Source of the DNA: Verrucomicrobiales bacterium
Lineage (GTDB): Bacteria; Verrucomicrobiota; Verrucomicrobiia; Verrucomicrobiales; DEV007
Length of the DNA: 8,136 nucleotides
Assembly (NCBI GenBank): GCA_013911195.1
Contig: JACETS010000116.1
Span: 1-8,136, forward strand
Direction: 5' to 3'
Shown: in pieces, positions 1-5,510 of the stretch
Layout: each line of letters begins with the position of its first letter
Position numbering within the stretch: position 1 is the stretch's first letter
Notes under the pieces: model-generated
Told to the model about the DNA's origin: nothing
The model's database searches: none
What the model saw: the letters and a program-made list of their open reading frames with translations, nothing else
Translations under genes and position numbers: made by a program

Positions 1-3000
1 TGTAACTGATGTTGGTAATTTGGAATGGTAGGTTAGCTCCGATTGGGCTTGAACCCGAGGCGAGCTCGGAAATTAATTCGGGAGCTAAAACTGAATTCCA
101 CATGGCGATATCGTCAGCCAAACCAACGTACCCGTCTCCGCCTCCGCTCCTTCCACCAATGATTAAATTACCACTACCGTTAGGAGCCCGCTTCGCGCCC
201 TCCCAGTCCAGTTTGCCATCAAGGTAAATCTGACCAATGTCATTTTCTGCATCATAAGTCCAAGTAGCATGAATCCATCCATCATCTTCATCTTTGATAT
301 AGTTGTTAAGATTGGTTTCTCCATTTGTATCTGCACCCCAATGGGCTTGATGCAAAAACCCACCGTTTCTTATCCCGTTATGGATACCCTGAACTGTTTG
401 ACCAAATAAAAATTTATTCCCTTGCATATTTTCAGGTTTCAACCACGAAACCATGGTGTAACTGCCTTCCCCATTAATGATTTCATCCAGTGTCACCCCG
501 GGCACATCGATATGACCATTATTAAACCGGACTGAGGTTGAAGGACTGGAACCTCGAGTAGCGCCTTCATCAATACCCATTTCGATTGCGCCACCCGTGA
601 TGACTAGACCGTTATTACCCCTTTCTCCTTTGTCTAAGACAAGATCATCTTCATCGCCCTCAAAATCAAAGAAGAAGAGTGGTTCTTCAGCTGGTGGGGC
701 GGGTGGTATACTTTTAGAATCAAGTGGATTACTTCCAGTTTCTATTTCTTTTAGATCAGAGAACCCATCATCATCGGTATCGGCTTTGAGTGGATTCGTG
801 CCAGCATCATTTTCCTCTTTATCATTAAGTCCATCATCATCAGAGTCGGATAATAGTGGGGATGATGTTAATTCCGCTTCAATGCCGTCATTTAAGCCAT
901 CATTGTCAGTGTCAGCTTTTTTGGGATTGGTTCTTAATTCATATTCCTGAAGATTGTTGAGTCCATCATTATCATTATCTGCTAAGGGATCATCAACCTC
1001 ATATTTTTCTTCCCAGAAATCAGGTAGCCCGTCTTCATCTTCATCGCTAAGAGCTCTACCGATTGGGCTGGCGCCTCCGGCTAAACTAATAATGGAGCCT
1101 TCATCAAGAACGGTGTCCCAAACTGCAATTTCATCAACATAGCCAATATAGCCATTCTCGCCTCCGTTACGTCCTCCAATAATTAGATGCCCGCCTCCAT
1201 TGGGAGCACGTTTATCACCTTCCCAGTCAAGTTTACCATCAAGATAAATTTGTCCCGTATCAGTTTCTCCGTCATAAGTCCAAACTGCATGAATCCAGCC
1301 ATCTGTGTCAGCATCAAGGTAACTATTCAGGTTAGTGGTTCCATTGGTGTCCGCTCCCCAATGGGCCTGATGAAGAAAGGCATTATTTCTAATTCCGTTG
1401 TGAATGCCTTGAGAGGTTTGACCAAATAGAAATTTGTCTCCCGATAAATCAGTGGGCTTAATCCATGCAGAAAAAGTGTAGCTTCCTGTACCCTCAATGA
1501 TTTCACTAAGGTCGAGATCATTAACTTTGAGAAGGCCGTTATTAAGCTCCATTGCCGTTTGAGGAGTTGAACCCTCTGGGGCTCCTCCCTCAATTCCCAA
1601 TGTTGTATTCCCAGCGTTATCGATTGTCGCATTGTATTCTCTACCGCTTTTATCAAAGACGATATCACCTTCATCTCCCTCAAAATCATAATAAAGGATA
1701 GGAAGGTCTGCATTCGGGGTGCTATTTGAATCAGTAGGATCAGATCCAGCAAGAATCTCATTTCCATCACTATATCCGTCGCCATCCGTATCAGCTAATA
1801 ATGGATTTGTTTCTTTTTCCTTCTCTTCTCCATCGCTTAATCCGTCATTATCTGTATCGCTAATGATTGGTGAAGTTTTATCTGTCAATTCTGTGCCATC
1901 TTGTACCCCATCGTTATCTGAGTCAGGTTCTCCAGGATTGGTCAATGCCACAAACTCCTCAGAATTCTTTAGCCCATCTCCATCCGGGTCGGCTGCTGGA
2001 TCGTCAACGTCATATTTTTCTTCCCACCAGTCTGGTAATCCATCTTCGTCCTCATCAAGTATTTTTGAGGATAATGGACTCGCGCCTGTTGAAAGAGCTT
2101 CAATGAATTCCGCATCCATCTCTTTGTCCCAGATCCCGATTTCATCGATCAGTCCAAAGTAGCCGTTTCCTCCGCCGTTTCTTCCTCCAATAATGAGATT
2201 TCCACTACCATTTGGAGAGCGTTTTTCGCCTTCCCAATCAAGTTCACCATCAAGATATATCTTTCCAGTATCAGTTTCGCCATTGTAAGTCCAGGTAGCA
2301 TGAATCCAACCATCATCATCATTTCTAAGATAATCGATCAAATTAGTACTCCCGTTAGTGTCTGCACCCCAGTGAGCTTGATGAAGAAATCCATTATTTC
2401 TGATCCCGTTGTGAATGCCCTGAACGGTTTGTCCGAAGATGAACTTGTCTCCTGTTAAACTGGAAGGCTTAAGCCATGCGGAAAATGTATAGCTTCCTTC
2501 TCCGCTTATAATCTTGTCGAGATTGATGCCGGGCACATCCAGCAAACCGTCATTAAACTGTCCGGCAGTTTCAGGGCTCGGTCCGTTCGGTGCACCACCG
2601 TTTACGCCAAGTTTGGTTTGTTCTGGTCGTAGTACTGTTGCATTGTTTTCCCACGAAGCACTATCGATGAGAGTATCGCCATCAAATTCTTCAAAAGTGT
2701 AGTAAGCCATAAGGCCAGCAGGGGTACTTGAGGGATCTTTTGGATCACTTCCCGACTTCACTTCAATACCATCAAAATAGGTGTCACCGTCGGTGTCAGG
2801 ATTTGTGGGATCGGTTTGAGCTGTTATTTCATCTCCGTCAAAAAGTCCATCTCCATCTGAATCAGGATTAAGAGGATTAGTTCCGTCATCAATTTCTGTG
2901 AAGTCATCTAAGCCATCATCATCAGAGTCACTCTTGGTAGGATCACTGACTCCTAACAAATACTCTTCTTGATCAGTTAAGCCATCTTTATCCAGATCGG

Positions 3001-4822
3001 ACTCCTCATTGTTTCCATCTAAAACATTAAGATTGTCTGCATAAAGCTTTTCCCATACATCAGCAAACCCATCATTGTCTTCATCAGCTAGAGACAAGAT
3101 TGGACTGCTGCCGCTGGATAATTCCTTAATTTCGCTCGAAGAAAGGGGCTGATTCCATATTGCAACATCGTCGACTAAGCCAATGTATTGACGTTCTCCA
3201 TTATTACGCGCCCCAATGATAAGGTGCCCTCCACCGTTAGGAGCTCGCTGAGATAGGCTTCCATCAAGAACTCCATCAAGATAAATGTGGGCTGTGTCGC
3301 CGATTCCATCATAAACCCACGCGGCGTGAATCCAGCCATCATCATCCTGCGGAAGATAATCATTTAAGTTTGTTGAGGCGTTCCAATCAGCACCCCAGTG
3401 TGCGCTATGTAGATATCCACCATTTCTAATGCCATGGTGGATGCCTTGGCTTGTCTGACCGAAGAGGAATTTTTCTCCACCAAGATCTGTGGGTTTAATC
3501 CAAGCTGACATGGTATAGCTACCATCCTCAGAATCCCGGATCATTAAATTCATGTCTATGCTTGGAATTCTTAAATGCCCGCCATTTAATTCAACCGCGG
3601 CACCCGGTGAGGCTCCATCAGGTGCTCCTTTATCAATAAATGAGTAATTACCGGTTGCTAGGGCTGTATGATTGTTGAAGGACCGGTCGAGGGTAGAAGG
3701 TTGCCGACCTTCAAACGAATAATAGGCTATTGGGACGGGAAGACCCGGAGTGCTTTCAGCGTCAGTGGGGTCCGATCCTCTTGCTACCTCGACCCCGTCA
3801 TTATAGCCATCATTGTCAGAGTCCTCCTCTGTGGGGTCAGAGCCTAAAATAATTTCATTACCATCACTTAGTCCATCATTATCAGAGTCTGGATTATTAG
3901 GATCGGTGCCCTGAGTTACTTCTATTCCATCGTTGAGTCCATCCTTATCACTATCAGCGAGAATAGGTGAAGTGGTGCCTTCAAATTCCAACAAGTCCCC
4001 AAGTCCGTCCTTATCATAATCACCGTTTCCTAGTGTGTTCAGGTTACCAAAGAGAGCAATTTCATATTCGTCTGGAATGCCATCTTCATCATTATCCTCC
4101 GATTCTGCGTTAATTGGGCTCATTCCTCCGGCCAGAAGTGCAATTTGATTGCCATCTAAAACTTGATCCCAAATAGCAATGTCATCTGCTAGGCCACGAT
4201 AGTTATCTCCACCCCCATTACTTCCCCCTATAATAAGCGTTCCACTACCGTTTGGTGCACGTTTACTTCCCTCCCAATCAAGATTTCCATTGAGATACAT
4301 TTTTCCTAAATCCTCATCGCCGTCATAAACCCATGCAGCGTGTAACCATTGTCCGTTTAGATTATTTAGATTAGTTTCTCCGTTTGTATCCGCTCCCCAG
4401 TGCGCTTGATGCAGAAATCCACCGTTACGAATCCCGTTGTGAATACCTTGAACGGTTTGGCCCCATAAAAATTTATTGCCATTAAGATCACTGGGTTTTA
4501 TCCATGCTGAAAAAGTATAACTATTCTGGCCAGGAACGTCATTGATAATTCCATCAAGTGTAATCCCCAATGCATTTAAATATCCTCCTTGGAAATCTAT
4601 TGATGATCCTGGGGTCGAACCTTTAATCGCTCCAGAGGAATCAAAATTGATTTCATCGACCCTGTTAATTTCAGCATCTAGGTTATTGCTTGCTTTGTCT
4701 TTAACTATATCACCTGATTGATCCTCAAAATCATAGAAGGCTAGCGGTTGAGGTAATTCACATGTTCCAGTTTGGATGTTTAAAATTATCGCTGAGAAAA
4801 ATAATAATATTTTACGGTTCAT
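1..4822 (-). CDS. Giant secreted multidomain LamG/thrombospondin-type-3 repeat protein (C-terminus off window)
   Basis: A single open frame of 1607 codons without a stop runs from the ATG at 4822-4820 off the left edge. The order is: signal peptide (about 1-21), then five LamG-like (concanavalin A-like jelly-roll, Laminin_G_3 type) domains at about residues 27-237, 364-575, 704-916, 1041-1254 and 1381-1594. They are joined by four Asp-rich linkers, each with five DxDxDGxxDxxE calcium motifs of the bacterial TSP3 type. After the fifth LamG copy the linker pattern is not resumed. The text changes to NLPFQITNISY, which resembles the start of a C-terminal beta domain often seen in verrucomicrobial secreted proteins (inference). 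The start is supported by the hydrophobic leader and by an in-frame TGA upstream with no start codon between; the ribosome site (TTAGG, very close to the ATG) is weak. Likely role: a calcium-stiffened cell-surface or extracellular carbohydrate- or protein-binding protein. No catalytic domain is visible. The ligand and the anchoring mode are unknown. Confidence 0.93.
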   Translation of the reverse strand, partial: MNRKILLFFSAIILNIQTGTCELPQPLAFYDFEDQSGDIVKDKASNNLDAEINRVDEINFDSSGAIKGSTPGSSIDFQGGYLNALGITLDGIINDVPGQNSYTFSAWIKPSDLNGNKFLWGQTVQGIHNGIRNGGFLHQAHWGADTNGETNLNNLNGQWLHAAWVYDGDEDLGKMYLNGNLDWEGSKRAPNGSGTLIIGGSNGGGDNYRGLADDIAIWDQVLDGNQIALLAGGMSPINAESEDNDEDGIPDEYEIALFGNLNTLGNGDYDKDGLGDLLEFEGTTSPILADSDKDGLNDGIEVTQGTDPNNPDSDNDGLSDGNEIILGSDPTEEDSDNDGYNDGVEVARGSDPTDAESTPGLPVPIAYYSFEGRQPSTLDRSFNNHTALATGNYSFIDKGAPDGASPGAAVELNGGHLRIPSIDMNLMIRDSEDGSYTMSAWIKPTDLGGEKFLFGQTSQGIHHGIRNGGYLHSAHWGADWNASTNLNDYLPQDDDGWIHAAWVYDGIGDTAHIYLDGVLDGSLSQRAPNGGGHLIIGARNNGERQYIGLVDDVAIWNQPLSSSEIKELSSGSSPILSLADEDNDGFADVWEKLYADNLNVLDGNNEESDLDKDGLTDQEEYLLGVSDPTKSDSDDDGLDDFTEIDDGTNPLNPDSDGDGLFDGDEITAQTDPTNPDTDGDTYFDGIEVKSGSDPKDPSSTPAGLMAYYTFEEFDGDTLIDSASWENNATVLRPEQTKLGVNGGAPNGPSPETAGQFNDGLLDVPGINLDKIISGEGSYTFSAWLKPSSLTGDKFIFGQTVQGIHNGIRNNGFLHQAHWGADTNGSTNLIDYLRNDDDGWIHATWTYNGETDTGKIYLDGELDWEGEKRSPNGSGNLIIGGRNGGGNGYFGLIDEIGIWDKEMDAEFIEALSTGASPLSSKILDEDEDGLPDWWEEKYDVDDPAADPDGDGLKNSEEFVALTNPGEPDSDNDGVQDGTELTDKTSPIISDTDNDGLSDGEEKEKETNPLLADTDGDGYSDGNEILAGSDPTDSNSTPNADLPILYYDFEGDEGDIVFDKSGREYNATIDNAGNTTLGIEGGAPEGSTPQTAMELNNGLLKVNDLDLSEIIEGTGSYTFSAWIKPTDLSGDKFLFGQTSQGIHNGIRNNAFLHQAHWGADTNGTTNLNSYLDADTDGWIHAVWTYDGETDTGQIYLDGKLDWEGDKRAPNGGGHLIIGGRNGGENGYIGYVDEIAVWDTVLDEGSIISLAGGASPIGRALSDEDEDGLPDFWEEKYEVDDPLADNDNDGLNNLQEYELRTNPKKADTDNDGLNDGIEAELTSSPLLSDSDDDGLNDKEENDAGTNPLKADTDDDGFSDLKEIETGSNPLDSKSIPPAPPAEEPLFFFDFEGDEDDLVLDKGERGNNGLVITGGAIEMGIDEGATRGSSPSTSVRFNNGHIDVPGVTLDEIINGEGSYTMVSWLKPENMQGNKFLFGQTVQGIHNGIRNGGFLHQAHWGADTNGETNLNNYIKDEDDGWIHATWTYDAENDIGQIYLDGKLDWEGAKRAPNGSGNLIIGGRSGGGDGYVGLADDIAMWNSVLAPELISELASGSSPIGANLPFQITNISY
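41..682 (-). repeat. LamG-like domain copy 5 (residues 1381-1594)
   Basis: The copy runs from PLFFFDFEGDEDD to LASGSSPI. It carries VSWLKP (1458), FGQTVQGIHNGIRN, HQAHWGAD (1491), EDDGWIHATW, IYLDGKLDWEG, KRAPNGSG and LIIGGRSGGG. The central 40 residues match copy 1 with only one replacement (Phe for Trp after KFL). It is followed by GANLPFQITNISY rather than by another acidic linker, so it is probably the last LamG copy. Confidence 0.85.
692..1051 (-). repeat. TSP3-type calcium-repeat linker 4 (residues 1258-1377)
   Basis: The five motifs are DEDEDGLPD, DNDNDGLNN, DTDNDGLND, DSDDDGLND and DTDDDGFSD. A proline-rich turn (IPPAPPAEEP) then leads into LamG copy 5. This is the last linker of the series inside the window. 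Confidence 0.85.
1061..1702 (-). repeat. LamG-like domain copy 4 (residues 1041-1254)
   Basis: The copy runs from PILYYDFEGDEGD to LAGGASPI. The core is complete: SAWIKP (1118), FGQTSQGIHNGIRN, HQAHWGAD (1151), DTDGWIHAVW, IYLDGKLDWEG, KRAPNGGG and LIIGGRNGG. One local change is NNAFL where the other copies have NGGFL or NNGFL. Confidence 0.85.
1712..2068 (-). repeat. TSP3-type calcium-repeat linker 3 (residues 919-1037)
   Basis: The five motifs are DEDEDGLPD, DPDGDGLKN, DSDNDGVQD, DTDNDGLSD and DTDGDGYSD. The first is followed by WWEEKYDVDDP, a Trp/Glu element with a near-identical counterpart in linker 4 (FWEEKYEVDDP). Confidence 0.85.
2075..2713 (-). repeat. LamG-like domain copy 3 (residues 704-916)
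   Basis: The copy runs from LMAYYTFEE to STGASPL. All core elements are present: SAWLKP (781), GQTVQGIHNGIRN, HQAHWGAD (814), DDDGWIHATW, IYLDGELDWEG, KRSPNGSG and LIIGGRNGGG. Its order of strands and lengths match copies 4 and 5. Confidence 0.85.
2717..3094 (-). repeat. TSP3-type calcium-repeat linker 2 (residues 577-702)
   Basis: The five motifs are DEDNDGFAD, DLDKDGLTD, DSDDDGLDD, DSDGDGLFD and DTDGDTYFD. The fifth has Thr in place of the conserved Gly of the loop (residue 681), so its calcium site may be weakened. The first two motifs are separated by the WEKLYADN stretch, as in the other linkers. Confidence 0.85.
3098..3733 (-). repeat. LamG-like domain copy 2 (residues 364-575), most divergent
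   Basis: The fold landmarks are kept (SAWIKP at 439, FGQTSQGIHHGIRN, HSAHWGAD at 472, LIIGARNNG). Several positions constant in the other copies differ: NGI becomes HGI, HQAHW becomes HSAHW, DTNG becomes DWNA, and the LDWEGxKRxPNG strand becomes LDGSLSQRAPNG. There is also a short acidic insertion (IRDSEDGS) before SYT. Confidence 0.85.
3740..4111 (-). repeat. TSP3-type calcium-repeat linker 1 (residues 238-361)
   Basis: There are five acidic motifs: EDNDEDGIPD, DYDKDGLGD, DSDKDGLND, DSDNDGLSD and DSDNDGYND, mostly followed by a Glu and a G(S/T)DP turn. The spacing and the DP turns match bacterial thrombospondin type 3 repeats, which bind calcium through side chains of the DxDxDG loop. It probably forms a rigid calcium-dependent spacer between LamG copies 1 and 2. 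Confidence 0.85.
4112..4744 (-). repeat. LamG-like domain copy 1 (residues 27-237)
   Basis: The copy starts at LAFYDFED and ends at LLAGGMSPI. It carries the shared core SAWIKP (105-110), GQTVQGIHNGIRN (121-133), HQAHWGAD (138-145), then LNGNLDWEG, KRAPNGSG and LIIGG strands. It lacks the acidic insert before the WIHA strand that the other copies have (here NLNNLNGQWLHAAW), so it is about six residues shorter there. Its central core is almost identical to that of copy 5. Confidence 0.85.
4760..4822 (-). other. Signal peptide of the giant LamG/TSP3 protein
   Basis: The first residues are MNRKILLFFSAIILNIQTGT followed by CELPQP. This is a short basic N-region (Arg3, Lys4), a hydrophobic core at about residues 5-15 and a polar C-region, typical of Sec export. 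Cleavage by signal peptidase I near residue 21 is inferred. The Cys at 21 is preceded by Thr-Gly-Thr, which is not a good lipobox, so a lipoprotein is less likely. Confidence 0.75.
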
Positions 4823-4834
4823 ACCTAATTCTTT

Positions 4835-4855
4835 TGTAACTGAACGATTGTTACA
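4835..4855. promoter_or_regulatory. Inverted repeat TGTAAC-N9-GTTACA in the leader of the giant gene
   Basis: Perfect 6-base arms at 4835-4840 and 4850-4855 flank a 9-base centre. The repeat ends 12 bases before the ATG at 4822 and lies downstream of the proposed -10 box, so it would be in the mRNA leader. It could be an operator for a dimeric regulator or a small hairpin near the ribosome site. Six-base arms can occur by chance, so the call is tentative. Confidence 0.35.
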
Positions 4856-4881
4856 GGTATTGATGACTCAGGCGATATTTT

Positions 4882-4917
4882 TTTGCATATTATAATGTTT
4901 AAAATTAAACAAAAAAA
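4882..4917 (-). promoter_or_regulatory. Putative promoter of the giant LamG/TSP3 gene
   Basis: On the minus strand a perfect TATAAT lies at 4894-4889, with a transcription start expected near 4882 and a leader of about 60 bases. No good TTGACA-like -35 box is present at the usual spacing: the region there is the T-run of the yajC terminator. The spacer contains the palindrome GTTTAAAATTAAAC (4897-4910). Confidence 0.45.
4897..4910. promoter_or_regulatory. Palindrome GTTTAA-AA-TTAAAC just upstream of the -10 box
   Basis: Perfect 6-base arms surround a 2-base centre. The palindrome sits between the -10 box and the yajC terminator, where a repressor or activator could act on the giant gene. It is AT-only apart from the end bases, so chance is a real alternative. 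Confidence 0.3.
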
Positions 4918-4944
4918 CCCCTTTCGACAATCATCGAAAGGGGT
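4911..4944 (-). terminator. Rho-independent terminator after yajC
   Basis: A perfect 10-base-pair stem (4918-4927 with 4934-4943, CCCCTTTCGA and TCGAAAGGGG; an 11th A-T pair is possible) encloses a 6-base loop. On the minus strand it is followed directly by seven T (4917-4911). It lies 25 bases beyond the yajC stop. No T-run follows on the plus side, so it acts on minus-strand transcripts. It separates the tgt-yajC cluster from the giant gene. Confidence 0.93.
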
Positions 4945-4968
4945 CATCAAAAGTATTTTGGAAATTAT

Positions 4969-5418
4969 TTATCTGTCTCGCTGAAAATTGTCGCGATCAT
5001 TAACATTATTATCGTTACTTTGATCTTCTTGCGCTTCTTCTACTGTTGTTTCTTCGGTTTTCGACGATAGATTTGCGGGCTCAGGTTGGCCAGAATTTTT
5101 ACTGATGACAGTGGCGATGCTGCCTTTCTCAAATTCAATTTTTGTATTGTTGTCCACTTTGACAGTAACACTTTGTTTTTTTATTCCAGTTATCAACCCG
5201 TGTATTCCACCAGCTGTAATAACTTTGTCACCTGGCCTCATGGCATCAACTTGAAGTTGAAGTTTTTTTTGTTTTTGTTTTTGAGGTCTGATTAGAAGGA
5301 AATAGAAAATAACAAAGATCAGAATAAATGGAACAAACTGACCAAATGCTCCTCCTGGCGGTTGCTGTGTTGGTCCTGACTGTCCAATTAAGAAGAGAAT
5401 TGTTTGATATGTATTCAT
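4969..5418 (-). CDS. yajC: Sec translocase accessory subunit YajC
   Basis: The protein has 149 residues. YajC is a small inner-membrane protein that associates with SecDF-YidC and the SecYEG channel in protein export. The family pattern is clear: a short N-terminus with a Pro/Gly stretch (GPTQQPPGG), one membrane helix at about 27-43 (VPFILIFVIFYFLLI), then the hallmark RPQKQKQKK (44-52), and the cytoplasmic domain with RPGDKVITAGGIHGLITGI (61-79) and a terminal IATVI strand. The C-terminal tail from about 106 is longer than in the usual 85-115-residue proteins. It is acidic and Asn/Asp/Gln-rich, probably disordered, and ends in FQRDR. The ATG at 5418 has no visible Shine-Dalgarno sequence (AAAAAATTT precedes it), but the frame and family match support it. 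tgt lies 92 bases upstream on the same strand, the usual neighbour. secD does not follow; a terminator does. Confidence 0.95.
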   Translation of the reverse strand: MNTYQTILFLIGQSGPTQQPPGGAFGQFVPFILIFVIFYFLLIRPQKQKQKKLQLQVDAMRPGDKVITAGGIHGLITGIKKQSVTVKVDNNTKIEFEKGSIATVISKNSGQPEPANLSSKTEETTVEEAQEDQSNDNNVNDRDNFQRDR

Positions 5419-5510
5419 AAATTTTTTGTGATTTGTATTTTATACTCTCTTGGAAATAAAAATCTAGTAGGAACTAATCTTAAATGACTTGAATATGCAA
5501 TATTTAGTTC
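5419..5510 (-). other. tgt-yajC intergenic stretch
   Basis: Ninety-two AT-rich bases hold a 7-base inverted repeat (GAACTAA at 5471-5477 and TTAGTTC at 5504-5510) separated by 26 bases and abutting the tgt stop. A TATAAA-like box lies shortly upstream of yajC, without a convincing -35. No terminator is seen, so readthrough from tgt into yajC is likely. A weak internal promoter is possible. Confidence 0.3.

Noticed and set aside
1327..1785. A 152-codon minus-strand frame within LamG copy 4
   Set aside because: It is a shifted frame of the continuous LamG/TSP3 coding sequence, and its translation shows no domain. It is not a sign of a frameshift, because the main frame is open throughout.
597..2162. 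Open frames on the plus strand rich in Ser/Pro (for example 597-950, 954-1142, 1719-2162)
   Set aside because: They are the antisense reading of the Asp- and Gly-rich calcium linkers of the giant protein (GAT/GAC read backwards gives ATC/TCA-type codons). They have no ribosome sites or family features.
692..4111. Regularly spaced CATCATC/ATCATCATC-like DNA repeats, superficially array-like
   Set aside because: They are codons for Asp in DxDxDG motifs, degenerate and in frame with a protein. There are no identical direct repeats with unique spacers, so this is not a CRISPR array.
4752..4763. Possible lipoprotein signal (Cys21 of the giant protein)
   Set aside because: The residues before the Cys are Thr-Gly-Thr, with no Leu at -3, so the lipobox fit is poor. 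Ordinary signal peptidase I cleavage is the better reading.
4889..4896. TATAAT also readable on the plus strand at 4891-4896
   Set aside because: ATTATAAT is self-overlapping on both strands. A plus-strand transcript would run antisense into yajC and no gene follows it.
5471..5510. GAACTAA...TTAGTTC inverted repeat after tgt as a terminator
   Set aside because: The arms are only 7 bases, AT-rich, 26 bases apart and not followed by a T-run, so it is a poor terminator. Readthrough into yajC is more likely.
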